A model generated the notes under the pieces. The model was given only the letters and a program-made list of their open reading frames with translations, was not told the origin of the DNA and did no database searches. Shown in pieces: positions 34,351-43,785 of a stretch of DNA of 64,000 nt; position 1 is the stretch's first letter; each line of letters begins with the position of its first letter. Position numbers and translations under genes: made by a program. The DNA comes from DAITQM01 sp036832975 (GTDB lineage: Bacteria; Pseudomonadota; Gammaproteobacteria; Xanthomonadales; Wenzhouxiangellaceae): assembly GCA_036832975.1 (NCBI GenBank), contig DAITQM010000002.1, positions 62,001-126,000 of the forward strand, given 5' to 3'.

Positions 34351-35327
34351 AACTTGCCACGTTGAAACAGGGCGGCCGCGACGGCACGTTGATCGTCGTC
34401 AGCCGCGACCTCGATTGTTACGCCGTCGCCGCCGGCATCGCTCCGCATCTGCAAGCGGCGCTCGACGACTGGTCGAATTGCGCACCCCGCCTGGCGGCGC
34501 TATACGAGGAGTTGCAAAGCGGCGCGTGCCGCAACGCCGAGCCGCTGCGCTTCGCCGAATTGGCCGCGCCCTTGCCGCGGGCTTATGAATTTCTCGACGG
34601 CAGCGCCTACCTGCCGCACGTCGCGCGGGTCCGCAAGGCGCGCGGCGCCGAGGTGCCCGAGAGTTTTTATACCGACCCATTGATGTACCAGGCGACGAGC
34701 GCCGGTTTTTTAGGCCCGCGCGCGCCGATCGTCGCCGCTGACGAAGCCTGGGGCATCGACCTCGAAGCGGAAATCGTTGTCGTCACCGACGACGTGCCCT
34801 GTGGTGTTACGGCGGCGGCCGCGGCGGCGCACATCCAGTTGCTTGGCCTGGTCAACGACGTATCGCTGCGCAACCTGATCCCCGGCGAGTTGGCCAAAGG
34901 TTTCGGTTTTTTGCAAAGCAAGCCGCGTTCGGCGCTGTCGCCGGTCTTCGTCACGCCCGATGAACTCGGTCCGGCGTGGCGCGACTGCAAAGTCCACCGG
35001 CCGCTGCTCAGCTTTATCGACGACGCCGAATTCGGCCGCCCCGAGGCCGGCGAAAACATGCAGTTCAACTTTGCCGAACTGATCGCCCACGCGGCGAAAA
35101 CCCGGCCGCTGGCCGCCGGTACCTTGATCGGTTCGGGCACCGTGGCCAATGACGACGAAACACGCGGTGCCTCGTGCCTGGCTGAAAAACGGGTGATCGA
35201 AATCGTCCGCGACGGTCAAGCCAGCACCCCGTTTTTGCGCTACGGCAATCGCGTGCGTATCGAGATGCGCGACGCCGAAGGCTGTTCGATCTTCGGCGCC
35301 ATCGAGCAGACCGTGGTCGAGGGATAG
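34347..35327 (+). CDS. fah: Fumarylacetoacetase (fumarylacetoacetate hydrolase family)
   Basis: 326 residues. Cleaves fumarylacetoacetate to fumarate and acetoacetate, the last step of the tyrosine pathway, using a divalent metal. Its N-terminal SH3-like domain precedes the FAH catalytic fold: PESFYTDPLMYQATSAGFLG, then the metal glutamates in IDLEAEIVVVTDD, then LIPGELAKGFGFLQSKP and LIGSGTVANDDETRG. ATG at 34347, overlapping the hmgA stop. The bacterial two-domain form, roughly 330-340 residues, is normal. Cytoplasmic, coupled to its neighbours. Confidence 0.93.
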   Translation: MKLATLKQGGRDGTLIVVSRDLDCYAVAAGIAPHLQAALDDWSNCAPRLAALYEELQSGACRNAEPLRFAELAAPLPRAYEFLDGSAYLPHVARVRKARGAEVPESFYTDPLMYQATSAGFLGPRAPIVAADEAWGIDLEAEIVVVTDDVPCGVTAAAAAAHIQLLGLVNDVSLRNLIPGELAKGFGFLQSKPRSALSPVFVTPDELGPAWRDCKVHRPLLSFIDDAEFGRPEAGENMQFNFAELIAHAAKTRPLAAGTLIGSGTVANDDETRGASCLAEKRVIEIVRDGQASTPFLRYGNRVRIEMRDAEGCSIFGAIEQTVVEG

Positions 35328-35340
35328 GCTTTCAAGTGCG

Positions 35341-36000
35341 ATGATGAGCGGCGCGCCGAAGTTGATTCTTTACACCTACTGGCGGAGCACCGCCGCCTGG
35401 CGGGTCCGGATTGCGCTGCATCTCAAAGGTTTAAGCGCCGAACTGCGCCCGGTGCATCTGCTGCGCGGCGGCGGCGAGCAACACGCGGCCGATTATGTCC
35501 GCTTGCAGCCGCAGCATCTGGTTCCGGTTTTGATCCACCAGGGCCGGGTGTTGCGCCAGTCGCTGGCGATCATCGAATATCTCGAAGAGGTGTTTTCCGC
35601 GCCGCCGCTGCTGCCCGCCGATCCGCAGGCGCGAGCCGCGTGCCGGGCGTTCGCCCAGGTCATCGCCGGCGATCTGCACCCGTTGAACAACCTGCGCGTG
35701 CTCAACTACCTGCGTGACGCACTCGGGGCGGGTGACGATGCGCGTCTTGCCTGGTACCACCACTGGCTGGCCGCCGGGTTTTCCGCGCTCGAGGCGCTGC
35801 TCGAGGACGACAGCCCGTGCGTCGTGGGCGGCGAACCGACGCTCGCCGATTGTTGTCTGCTGCCGCAGGTTTATAATGCCGAACGATTTTCCTTCGATCT
35901 GACGGTTTATCCGCGGGTCCGCCGCGTTGCGGCGCATCTGCGGACTTTGCCGGCTTTCGTCGAAACCGCACCTGCCGAACAACCCGATGCCGAAGCCTGA
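35341..36000 (+). CDS. maiA: Maleylacetoacetate isomerase (zeta-class glutathione S-transferase)
   Basis: 219 residues. Isomerises maleylacetoacetate to fumarylacetoacetate with glutathione, feeding fah directly upstream. The N-terminal thioredoxin-like domain has LYTYWRSTAAWRVRIALHLK; the zeta-class SSxxSxRVR(I)A motif here is STAAWRVRIA, so the usual Ser-Cys pair is replaced by Thr-Ala although the arginines remain. The substrate-binding helix reads QPQHLVPVL, and HPLNNLRVLNYL starts the C-terminal domain. Two adjacent ATGs (35341, 35344) are possible starts. Fourteen bases after fah; its end overlaps the next lipoprotein start. Confidence 0.9.
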   Translation: MMSGAPKLILYTYWRSTAAWRVRIALHLKGLSAELRPVHLLRGGGEQHAADYVRLQPQHLVPVLIHQGRVLRQSLAIIEYLEEVFSAPPLLPADPQARAACRAFAQVIAGDLHPLNNLRVLNYLRDALGAGDDARLAWYHHWLAAGFSALEALLEDDSPCVVGGEPTLADCCLLPQVYNAERFSFDLTVYPRVRRVAAHLRTLPAFVETAPAEQPDAEA

Positions 36001-36385
36001 GACCGTGTATCTTCGAACCGCAAAACTTGTTCTCATCCTCGCCGTCCCCGCGCTCGCCGCGTGCGCCGGTCAGCCGCCGCCACCGGAGCTGAATCAGAGC
36101 GCGGCCCAGGCGATCGCCCGCGCCGAAGCCGCCGAGGCCGAACAATACGCCCCGCTGGAGCTACGGTTCGCGCGCGAGAAATTGCAAGCCGCCGAGGCGG
36201 CGATCGCCGCCGGCGAGTACGAGCCGGCCCGCCGCCAACTGGAGCAAGCGGAAATCGACGCCGAACTGGCGCTGGTCCGCAGCCGGGCCGAGATCGGGCG
36301 GCTGGGGAACGAAAAGCTGATCGCCGAAATCGCCGAGTTGCGCCGCCAACTCGAAGAAAACTTCGGTCCGGAGCAGCGACCATGA
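35987..36385 (+). CDS. DUF4398 lipoprotein
   Basis: 132 residues beginning inside the maiA 3' end by fourteen bases. The lipobox is PALAACAG with the lipidated Cys near residue 26. The rest is a long helical DUF4398 domain (AEQYAPLELRFAREKLQAAE and later ARRQLEQAEIDAELAL). Outer-membrane or periplasmic. The partner is the downstream OmpA-like lipoprotein, whose start overlaps this stop (ATGA) and which carries the same helical domain. Such pairs are common in gammaproteobacteria; role unknown, likely peptidoglycan or envelope organisation. Not functionally related to tyrosine breakdown. Confidence 0.85.
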   Translation: MPKPETVYLRTAKLVLILAVPALAACAGQPPPPELNQSAAQAIARAEAAEAEQYAPLELRFAREKLQAAEAAIAAGEYEPARRQLEQAEIDAELALVRSRAEIGRLGNEKLIAEIAELRRQLEENFGPEQRP

Positions 36386-37386
36386 GCCGCCGTTCGACGG
36401 TCGTCTTGTCGTGGTGGGCCGCCGTCTTTCTGCTCGGCGCCTGTGCCAGCGTCCCGAAGCAGGATCTGCTCGTCGAACGCCTCAAATCCGACCTCGACAA
36501 CTTGCGCCGGGAAGAAGCGGTCAAGCGTTATGCGCCGCTGGCGCTGGCCGAGGCCGATCGCGCCGTGCGCCGCCTGGACCAGGCGCCGGGGAAGAACGAA
36601 CTGCGCGAACACCTTGCCTATCTGGCGACCCGTCGAATGGACATCGCCCGCGCCGAAGCGCGGCGCGCCGAGGCCGCCGATTATGCCCTGGCCCTCGAAC
36701 GCGACAAAGCCGGTTTGCTGGTCCGCTTCAACCGCTTGCAGGCTGAGCAGGCGCTGGCCGAGGCCGATCGTGCCCGCTTACAGTCGCTGGCGCGCAGTGA
36801 AGAAGCCGAGCAGGCCCGAGCGCGGGCCGATGCCTCCCGGCGTGCCGAACAAGAAGCCGCGGCGGCGGCCGCGGCCGCCCGGCAGGAAGCCGAAAAAGCC
36901 CACGAACTGGCCAAAACGCAAAGCGAGGTCGCCAAAATCGCCCGCCGGGAAGCCGAACTGGCTGCCGAGCAGGCCCAATCCCTGAAACGCCGCCTGGAAC
37001 GCTTGCAGCTCCGCCAGACCGACCGCGGCGTCGTCGTCACCCTCGGGGATGTGCTGTTCGCCACCGGCCAGGCGGCATTGACGCCACAGAGCGCCGGCAA
37101 TCTCGATACCGTCGTCGAACTGCTCGCCGGCGAGCCCGAGCGCCGGGTCCGGATCGAAGGGCACACCGACGATCGCGGCGACGCGGCGTTCAACACCGCG
37201 CTGTCCGAACGCCGGGCCGCGGCGGTGCGCGACGCGCTGGTCACCCGCGGCATTGACGCCCAGCGGATCACCGTGGTCGGGATGGGTGAAGATTTTCCGA
37301 TCGCCGGCAACGACACCGCCGAGGGGCGGGCCCAGAACCGCCGGGTGGACGTGATCCTGCTCGATGCGGACACCGCCCGGGAATGA
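36382..37386 (+). CDS. OmpA-family lipoprotein with DUF4398 domain
   Basis: 334 residues. Lipobox FLLGACAS (Cys at residue 21). An N-terminal DUF4398-like helical domain (KRYAPLALAEADRAVRRLDQ) is followed by a long alanine- and glutamate-rich coiled coil to about residue 215. The C-terminal OmpA peptidoglycan-binding domain has RVRIEGHTDDRGDAAFN and ends in RAQNRRVDVILLD, where the Asp and Arg that bind diaminopimelate are kept. Anchored in the outer membrane and holding peptidoglycan. Start overlaps the DUF4398 stop. Confidence 0.92.
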   Translation: MSRRSTVVLSWWAAVFLLGACASVPKQDLLVERLKSDLDNLRREEAVKRYAPLALAEADRAVRRLDQAPGKNELREHLAYLATRRMDIARAEARRAEAADYALALERDKAGLLVRFNRLQAEQALAEADRARLQSLARSEEAEQARARADASRRAEQEAAAAAAAARQEAEKAHELAKTQSEVAKIARREAELAAEQAQSLKRRLERLQLRQTDRGVVVTLGDVLFATGQAALTPQSAGNLDTVVELLAGEPERRVRIEGHTDDRGDAAFNTALSERRAAAVRDALVTRGIDAQRITVVGMGEDFPIAGNDTAEGRAQNRRVDVILLDADTARE

Positions 37387-37690
37387 TCCACCTTGCCGGG
37401 TCCTTTTGCGGGCTTGCATGGCGGCGGCGATCGGAGTACAGTCGGGGGCGACGGTCCGGATAAGCCAGAGGATGCCTCACCGGCACATGCAGATTACTTA
37501 CGCTAACCACCCCCCACGCTTTTTCAACGGTCCGTCCTGCCATCAGGGCTTCCCGCCCGACAACCCCCCACCCGCCGATCTCCGTCGCGTCCAGCCGCGA
37601 TCGCCCGGCCCTGGCCGTAAGGCGGGTTCCGGTTTGCGGCCCCCAGCCGCCCGAAAATACAGATCAGATCCAATGAAAGGAGGTTTTCCG
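37387..37690. other. Intergenic region, no gene recognised
   Basis: 304 bases between the OmpA-like gene and the DUF465 gene. Contains proline-rich and stop-interrupted frames only. The ribosome-binding site AAAGGAGG of the downstream gene lies at its end (about 37676-37683). A promoter for that gene should be here but is not obvious. Confidence 0.5.
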
Positions 37691-37915
37691 ATGTTCGAAT
37701 ACCACCAGGTTGAGATGGAGAGTCTGCTCAAGGAAAATGAGGAGTTCCGCCGCTTGTACAACCAGCACCAGCAGCTCGATAAACGGGTCGCGGCCGCCGA
37801 AACCGGTACCGCGCCGATGGCCGATCTCGCTCTCAACCAGTTGAAGAAGGAAAAACTCTGGACCAAGGACCGTATGGCCCGGATAATCGAGGACAACAGG
37901 CACACCGAGCACTGA
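37691..37915 (+). CDS. DUF465 (YdcH) family small helical protein
   Basis: 74 residues. The family consists of short two-helix proteins; this one has the typical LLKENEEFRRLYNQHQQLDK and the C-terminal LALNQLKKEKLWTKDRMA. ATG at 37691 follows AAAGGAGG by seven bases. A terminator hairpin lies 28 bases downstream, so it is a single-gene unit. Function of the family is unknown. Cytoplasmic. Confidence 0.88.
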   Translation: MFEYHQVEMESLLKENEEFRRLYNQHQQLDKRVAAAETGTAPMADLALNQLKKEKLWTKDRMARIIEDNRHTEH

Positions 37916-37942
37916 GCCCGCCGGTTGCCCTCATCGAAAACC

Positions 37943-37977
37943 ACAACGCCCGCCGCAACGCGGGCGTTGTCGTTTTT
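37943..37977 (+). terminator. Rho-independent terminator after the DUF465 gene
   Basis: Eleven-base arms ACAACGCCCGC and GCGGGCGTTGT around a CGCAAC loop, followed after two bases by TTTTT. Confidence 0.88.
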
Positions 37978-37997
37978 GCCGGCGGCCTGGCATTGAT

Positions 37998-38178
37998 TTC
38001 CCCCTCCCCGGCCCTCCCCCGCGAGCGGGGGAGGGTGGATAAAGAAGGACTCCCCCGCGAGCGGGGGGTGGATAAAGGACTCCCCCGCGAGTGGGGGAGG
38101 GTGGATAAAGAAGTACTCCCCCGCTGGCGGGAACCTGCCTTGTCCCTTCCCTCGCTTGCGGGGGAAGGTTAGGAAGGG
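37998..38178. repeat. Array of GC-rich palindromic intergenic repeats
   Basis: Units of CCCCCGCGAGCGGGGG and CCCTCCCC with GTGGATAAAGAA linkers, three to four copies, then the CCCTCGCTTGCGGGGGAAGG unit ending in TTAGGAAGGGGGT. It fills most of the gap between the DUF465 gene and the TonB-dependent receptor. The rest to 38307 has no gene. Confidence 0.88.
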
Positions 38179-38307
38179 GGTGCGGTTACCCAAGTCGGTT
38201 TTCACTCCCCGTGCAGTGGGACCCTGCGCCCGCAGCACCCATGAGCTGCGTGCAGACGCTGGCCGTGGGCGCCTGTTGTTTCAGGTAAAGCGCCCCTCTA
38301 TTGCCGT

Positions 38308-41300
38308 TCACGGCGCCCAACTGAAGCCGATGGTGAATTCGCGGCCGCGGGTGAAGGCGCGGGTGAGTTCCGCGCCCTGGGTGAATCGGACGGTGTCGTT
38401 GAGCAGGTTGCGGGCTTTGAATTTCAACTGGAAGCCGTCGCCGATCTCCTTGCTGATGACGAAATCGAGCTGGTGGAAGGGCTGTTCTTCGATGTCCGGC
38501 GCGCCGAGCAGGCCGCGCTGCACGATGCGGGCGCCGACGGTGTTGTAGAGCAGGTCGGCGTTGATGCCGTTGTGCTCGTCGCTGTAACCGAGCTGTAAGT
38601 TGATGGCGTATTTCGATTGGCCTTCGATCCGGGTGTTGCGGTTGGTCCTGAGGTCGAGTTCGACATCGGCCAGGGTCAGCGAGGAATCGACGAAAAGGAC
38701 GTTGCCGGTGAAGGTCAGGGCGTTGAATACATCCGGCAGCCAGGCGAACCGGCGGCGCAGGAAGCCGAGTTGTTTGCGCACTTCGATCTCGCCGCCGATG
38801 TTGCGGGCGCTTTCGGCGTTGGCGAAGCTGGTGATCGGCGTGACGCCGGGAAAGATGGTTTTTTCGACCGGATCGTCGAACGATTTCCAGAAGGCGGCGA
38901 CCGACAGTGCCTCGGTCGGCGAAAAATAATATTCCCAGCGCAGGTCGGCGTGCTTGATGCTGGCTTCTCTCAGTTCGGGGTTGCCGATGGTGATTTCGTC
39001 GAGCAGCGGGTCGGTGAAGGGCGCCGGCGAGATTTCCCGGAAGTCGGGGCGCGAAACGGTCTCGGCATAAGCGAAGCGCAACTGCTGGTCGTCGCGAAAA
39101 GCCCAGGTGACGCTGGCCGAAGGCAACAGGTTCGAGGTGTCGAGCAGGCCGACGATCGGCGGGGCATCAGGATTGAAGATGCTGAAGGTCGTGGCCTGCT
39201 GAAAGTTGTCCTCCTGGCGCAAGCCGAGGATGACCGTCAACTGCTGGTACAAATCGAACTGGATGCTGCCGTAGATGCCGTCCAGGTCCTGTTCGGCGAC
39301 GTAGTTGTCGGTGCCGCGCGTCGTTTCGACCAGGCGGAACAGATCGGGGGCGATGTTTTCGTCGGCGAAAATTTCCTCGAGCGAGGTCGAGTTGAAGATA
39401 TCGGGGTCGAGCGTCGTCCGGTTGCCGACGAACTGGAAGCGGCGGATCACCGAATCGCGCTTGCGGTTCATGAAGTCGATGCCGGCGGCGAGTTTCATTG
39501 CGAAGCGCTCGCTGAAAGTCAGCGGCAGCGTCAGGCCGGCGGTGATCTGCTCGCTGTCGTCTTGCAGATCGCTGAAGATCGTGGCGTTGTTGTCGCTGCG
39601 CGTCGAGAGTTCGAGCAGGCCGTCGGGTCCGTGATCCAAGCGGTAGAGCCGCTCGTTGGGCGAGCGGCGGCTGGCGTTGGCCCGCGTGTGCTGCCAGTCG
39701 AGCGCCAGGTCGCCGAGGACCGGAAAGACGTGGTGGCCGCGGAACTGGTTGGCGAACAACTGGTTGGCGACGTACTCGAGTTCGAAAAACTGCGATTCGT
39801 CGCCGACTTCGGCGACGAAGCCCGAGGTGATCTCGGCCAGGTCGTCGGTGAGCCTTAAACGAATGGTGTTGGCGCTGATCTCGTGCAGGTCGCGCCATTG
39901 GGCGCCGGCGCTGGCGTAAACGCTGCTCGTGATTTCGTGATTGGTGAATTGCCGCACGAGATCGGTTTCGTTGATCAGGATCACCTCGTCGCCCTGGCGG
40001 CGGATGTTGAACGTCCGCCGGATCTCGTCGTCGCGGGTCTCGAATCCTTCGTCCCAACTGGCGCTCGCCACGTACCCCGCCCGCCAGTCGCCGATCTGAA
40101 ACGAATCGCCGATGGCCAGCGTCAGGTCGCTGTCGGGGCGGATGGTCTGGCGTTCGATGTCGTAAACGCCGCTCAACTCGCGGCCGATCCGCTGGATCTC
40201 GTCGGGGGTGAAGCCGTCGGGGTTGAAGGCGCTGCTTTGGCGAAATGGCGTGCGGTCGGCGATCAATGCGCCTAGTGCCGGCGGCGGATCGCGCGCCCCG
40301 TCGTCGAAGCCGAGAAAATCGAAATCGCCGCCGTCGTAAGTGAAGCCTTTCTTGAAACTGGTCGAGGTGCGATAACCGAGCGAGCCCGAAATTTTGAAAA
40401 AGAAGTCTTCCGGCATCGCCTGGGTGCGCAGATTGACGATGCCGCCGCCGAACTCGGCGGGCAGCTCGGCGGCGAAGGATTTGTTGACCAGCACCGAGGC
40501 GATCACGTCGGTCGGAAACAGGTCGAGCGGGACGACGCGGCGGGTCGGGTCGGGACTGGGGACACTGGCGCCGTTGAGCAGCGTTGTCGTGTAGCGCTCG
40601 CCGAGGCCGCGAATGAAAATGAAGCGGCCGTTGACCAGCGTCAACCCGGTCACTCGCTTCAAGGCCGAGGCGGCGTCGCTGTCGCCGGCACGCGAGATCT
40701 GCTCGGCGCCGAGTACGTCGGTGACCGAGGTGGCATTGCGCCGCTCTTCGACGACCGAGGCGATCGAACCTTCGAGATACGGCGCGAGCACGACGAATTC
40801 GGGCAGTTCGGCGCCGGCCGGGGTGAGTTCCAGGTTCTGGGTGGTGATCTTGCCGGAGGCGATCGGGATGTTGTCCAGCGTCCGGGTGTTGAAGCGCGCC
40901 GCGAGCACCGATACGGCGTAAAGGCCGGGCGGCAATTGGAAGCGATAGCGGCCGTCCTCGCCGGTGACGATTTCTTCCGCGGCGCCGCTGGCGAAGACCC
41001 GGACGCCGGCCAGCGGGCGGTGGTTTTCGGCATCGGTAATGACGCCTTCGAGTGTGCCCGGCGGGCCGGCCGCGACGGGTGCGGACGGGGCGGCGGCGGA
41101 CGACCCGGCGGCCGGATTCGACGTTTCGAAATCGGCGTAGACCGGGCGGCCATCGCGGTAGAAGTTGAGCAGCAGGCGGGCGATTTCGCCGCTCACGAGG
41201 TGCAGGTCGCGGCGATAGGTTTGGTCGCGGGTTTCGATTCGAAGCCGGTGCGCGCCGGGCGGGAGTTCCGCGGCCCAACGGCCGTTGCGGTCGGTCCGCC

Positions 41301-41628
41301 CGGCCGGCGCGCCGTCGATGGCGACTTCAATGCCGGCGACCGGCAACTGGGCGGTGAAGACGACGACGGTCAGGCGGCTCCCTTTGTAGCCTTCCCGGCC
41401 GGCCGGCGTATCGGGTTCATGACTGTCCTCGAACGCACTCTCGCGGGCTGCATCTGCGACCGGCAAGCCGGCGGCGATTTCATGACTGTCCTCGATCGGC
41501 GTTTCGTGACTGTCCTCGATCGGCGGGCTGGCGCCGGGGGCCGTGGCCAGGGTGATCAGGAAGAGTGCCGCGGCGCATCGGGCCGTGACGGCCGGCGTCA
41601 CTGGCAACGCCACGGTTCGTCCCGGCAT
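38308..41628 (-). CDS. TonB-dependent outer-membrane receptor
   Basis: 1106 residues. Signal peptide to about residue 33, then three short EDSHE repeats (residues ~37-72). Two small beta-sandwich domains follow, LTVVVFTAQLPVAGIEVAIDG and LEGVITDAENHRPLAGVRVF, both of the PEGA/carboxypeptidase-regulatory type. The plug has ISRAGDSDAASALKRVTGL and FIFIRGLGERYTTTLLNGA, and the rest is a long beta-barrel ending in an aromatic FTIGFSWAP, as outer-membrane proteins do. The gene is last in the minus-strand cluster headed by a Pho-box-like site at 46762, which makes phosphate or a phosphorylated compound the inferred substrate. Start overlaps the upstream TPR gene by 31 bases. Confidence 0.92.
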   Translation of the reverse strand: MPGRTVALPVTPAVTARCAAALFLITLATAPGASPPIEDSHETPIEDSHEIAAGLPVADAARESAFEDSHEPDTPAGREGYKGSRLTVVVFTAQLPVAGIEVAIDGAPAGRTDRNGRWAAELPPGAHRLRIETRDQTYRRDLHLVSGEIARLLLNFYRDGRPVYADFETSNPAAGSSAAAPSAPVAAGPPGTLEGVITDAENHRPLAGVRVFASGAAEEIVTGEDGRYRFQLPPGLYAVSVLAARFNTRTLDNIPIASGKITTQNLELTPAGAELPEFVVLAPYLEGSIASVVEERRNATSVTDVLGAEQISRAGDSDAASALKRVTGLTLVNGRFIFIRGLGERYTTTLLNGASVPSPDPTRRVVPLDLFPTDVIASVLVNKSFAAELPAEFGGGIVNLRTQAMPEDFFFKISGSLGYRTSTSFKKGFTYDGGDFDFLGFDDGARDPPPALGALIADRTPFRQSSAFNPDGFTPDEIQRIGRELSGVYDIERQTIRPDSDLTLAIGDSFQIGDWRAGYVASASWDEGFETRDDEIRRTFNIRRQGDEVILINETDLVRQFTNHEITSSVYASAGAQWRDLHEISANTIRLRLTDDLAEITSGFVAEVGDESQFFELEYVANQLFANQFRGHHVFPVLGDLALDWQHTRANASRRSPNERLYRLDHGPDGLLELSTRSDNNATIFSDLQDDSEQITAGLTLPLTFSERFAMKLAAGIDFMNRKRDSVIRRFQFVGNRTTLDPDIFNSTSLEEIFADENIAPDLFRLVETTRGTDNYVAEQDLDGIYGSIQFDLYQQLTVILGLRQEDNFQQATTFSIFNPDAPPIVGLLDTSNLLPSASVTWAFRDDQQLRFAYAETVSRPDFREISPAPFTDPLLDEITIGNPELREASIKHADLRWEYYFSPTEALSVAAFWKSFDDPVEKTIFPGVTPITSFANAESARNIGGEIEVRKQLGFLRRRFAWLPDVFNALTFTGNVLFVDSSLTLADVELDLRTNRNTRIEGQSKYAINLQLGYSDEHNGINADLLYNTVGARIVQRGLLGAPDIEEQPFHQLDFVISKEIGDGFQLKFKARNLLNDTVRFTQGAELTRAFTRGREFTIGFSWAP

Positions 41629-42737
41629 TCGGCGATGGCGCGGCGGACTTCGACCGCTTTGCGGAACAAATCGCCGCGCCTTAAGCGCGCCAGTTCGTTC
41701 TCGGCGGCGGGGTAGTCGCCGCTTTTGAACAGCGCGAAGGCCAGGGCGTAACGGATGTCTTCGTTGGCGACCAGGTTGAGGCGATACAAATCCTCGCGCA
41801 TCGCCGCGGCTTGTTCGAAATGGCCGAGTTCGAGGGTCAGCGCCAGGCGTTGTTTGAGTTTGGCTTCCTGGTCGGCGATTTGGCCGTTGAGCAGCAAGGC
41901 GCGGTAGCGCTGGCCGGCGCGGCGGTACAGTTCGGCGGCGTCGGCGACGAGCGAGCGGTCGAAAACCGCGGCTTCGTCGATCAATGCCGCGGCGGTGTGG
42001 TACGCCTGCCGATCGACATAGACGTGGGCCAGGGCCTTGGTGGCGGCGAGCGATTCGGGGTGCAACAGGTGCGCCGCTTCGAGAAAGTGCAAGGCTTTTG
42101 CCGTCTGCCCGGCGCGGCGCAACGCATCGGCGATCGCCACGCGGTCGGCGAACCGCCCGTCGAAACGGGCGAGGTAGGCTTCGCCTTGGTCGGCGGCGGC
42201 TTGGTAAAGACCGAGGTCGATCAGGTAGAACACCCGGCGGCGGGGAAACGAAGGATCGTCCGGGAACAGCACGCGGGCCTGATCGAGCGCGGCCAGGGCG
42301 TCGATCGGGCGGCTAAGGCGCCACAGCGCATCGGCGCGCAGGTGCCAGGTCGAGGGGATGCGGGCGGTTTCGGCCTCGACTTGGGACAGCGCCTTGATGA
42401 CGGCGCGATCGTCGCCGAGTTCGTAGCTGATCTGCGCCAGATAAACAAAGACCACCGCATCGGTCGCCCCGGCGGCGACAGCGGCGGCGAGTGCGCTTTT
42501 GGCCGCCGGCAAATCGGCGAGGCGCTGCGCGGCCAGGCCGCGCAGGGTGTGGTAGCGGACAGTATCGATTTCTCCGGCCGCCGGATCGAGGCCGTCGAGG
42601 ACAGCCAGCGCGCGGTCGGGGTGGTTGTCGCGCAGCATCAGCGCCGCGAGGTCGAGCGGATCTTCGGCCGCTTTTTTCGCCGCGCCGGCGACCGCGACCA
42701 GCCCCACCAGGACCAGGGACAGCAGAATGCGCAACAT
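41598..42737 (-). CDS. TPR-repeat periplasmic protein of the TonB cluster
   Basis: 379 residues with a signal peptide (LLSLVLVGLVAVAGAA) and about eight tetratricopeptide helix pairs (DRALAVLDGLDPA..., VVFVYLAQISYELGDDRAV, DALAALDQARVLFPDD and so on). Ends with CRDEPWRCQ, two cysteines that could form a disulphide. It lies between tonB (five-base gap) and the receptor. In other proteobacterial clusters of this type a TPR protein accompanies the second TonB system; its job is not known. Periplasmic adaptor is inference. Confidence 0.85.
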   Translation of the reverse strand: MLRILLSLVLVGLVAVAGAAKKAAEDPLDLAALMLRDNHPDRALAVLDGLDPAAGEIDTVRYHTLRGLAAQRLADLPAAKSALAAAVAAGATDAVVFVYLAQISYELGDDRAVIKALSQVEAETARIPSTWHLRADALWRLSRPIDALAALDQARVLFPDDPSFPRRRVFYLIDLGLYQAAADQGEAYLARFDGRFADRVAIADALRRAGQTAKALHFLEAAHLLHPESLAATKALAHVYVDRQAYHTAAALIDEAAVFDRSLVADAAELYRRAGQRYRALLLNGQIADQEAKLKQRLALTLELGHFEQAAAMREDLYRLNLVANEDIRYALAFALFKSGDYPAAENELARLRRGDLFRKAVEVRRAIAECRDEPWRCQ

Positions 42738-42742
42738 CGAGT

Positions 42743-43375
42743 TCAGCTCAGGTCGAAGCGGATCTTCTGCTTGACCCAGGCGCGCACGGCCTTACCCTGG
42801 TACTCGCCGGGGGCGAAGCGCCAGCGGTTGATGCCGGCGAGGACGACGTCGTCGAAGACGCCGGCCGGATACGATTCGACCACCTTGACCTGCTCGATCT
42901 CACCGGTGACGCCGATCAACAGCGACAGCACGACGTACCCGGTCACGCCTTGCGCCTTGGCGCGCGCCGGGTACTGCAGCGGAGCCTGGTACGACGCGGC
43001 CGGCGGGCGGTCGACGGTATCGTCGGTCATCACCAGACCTTCGCCGGCGCCGAGCAGGTCGTCGGCCAGCCCGCCGAGGTCGTCGGTCGAAAAACCCGGC
43101 AGGCCGAAGTCGATGCCGGCCAGCACGCTGCCCAGATCGAGCATCGGACTGGGCGGCGCTTTAGCCTTGCGCGGCTTAGGTTTGGGCGGCGGTTCGGGTT
43201 TGAGCGGCGGCGGCGGTTTGCGCTCGAAAGTGACCGGCGTGGCGCCGGCAAGCTTGTCGCGATCGGCGAGACGCGATAAATGATTGATGAATAACAAGGT
43301 GCCGAGCACGGTAATGCTGCCGGCGACCATAAAGCCGGTGGCCCATAGCAACGCTCTTGACGATGGTTTCATCAT
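42743..43375 (-). CDS. tonB: TonB energy-transducing protein
   Basis: 210 residues. N-terminal membrane anchor GFMVAGSITVLGTLLFINHL, a proline/lysine-rich periplasmic span KPPPPLKPEPPPKPKPRK at residues ~52-70, and a C-terminal TonB fold with PARAKAQGVTGYVVLSLLI and the conserved INRWRFAPGEYQGKAVRAWV. Transmits proton-motive force from ExbB/ExbD to the outer-membrane receptor two genes downstream. ATG at 43375 overlaps the exbD stop by four bases. Confidence 0.93.
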   Translation of the reverse strand: MMKPSSRALLWATGFMVAGSITVLGTLLFINHLSRLADRDKLAGATPVTFERKPPPPLKPEPPPKPKPRKAKAPPSPMLDLGSVLAGIDFGLPGFSTDDLGGLADDLLGAGEGLVMTDDTVDRPPAASYQAPLQYPARAKAQGVTGYVVLSLLIGVTGEIEQVKVVESYPAGVFDDVVLAGINRWRFAPGEYQGKAVRAWVKQKIRFDLS

Positions 43376-43782
43376 CCTGCTCCCGCCTCTTTAACGGTGG
43401 CGACGCCGACGTCCTCGGCGCCGGCCAGACGCGCTTGATCGACGACCTCGACCAAGCGCCCGGAAGACACACCCTCATCGGTGACGACCAGCACCGATTT
43501 ATTGGTCCCGGCGCCGAGCAGATCGCGCAGCCGGCTTTGGATCACCCAGGCGCGGATCGGCTCGCCGTCGAGATAGATTTCGCCCGCCTGATCGATGTAA
43601 ATCCGGATCGCCTTGGTCGAGGCGACGGTGGCGGTCGCCGCTGACGGGCGGTTGAGATCGAGCTTCAGATCCTTGACAAAGGTCGTGCTGACCATGAAAA
43701 AGATCAGCAAGATGAACACCATGTCGATCAACGGCGAGATATTGATGTCCTGGATGTTTTCCTGACGCTGACGGTAACGCAT
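43372..43782 (-). CDS. exbD: ExbD/TolR biopolymer transport protein
   Basis: 136 residues. One membrane segment near the N terminus (SPLIDMVFILLIFFMVSTTF) with the proton-binding Asp in LIDMVF, followed by a periplasmic domain. Partner of ExbB and TonB in the cytoplasmic membrane. ATG at 43782, three bases after the exbB stop; stop overlaps tonB. Standard ExbD length. Confidence 0.93.
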   Translation of the reverse strand: MRYRQRQENIQDINISPLIDMVFILLIFFMVSTTFVKDLKLDLNRPSAATATVASTKAIRIYIDQAGEIYLDGEPIRAWVIQSRLRDLLGAGTNKSVLVVTDEGVSSGRLVEVVDQARLAGAEDVGVATVKEAGAG

Positions 43783-43785
43783 CGT

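Noticed and set aside
38617..39858. 413-codon plus-strand frame opposite the TonB-dependent receptor
   Set aside because: Antisense to beta-barrel coding sequence with consistent codon-position bias; no recognisable protein.
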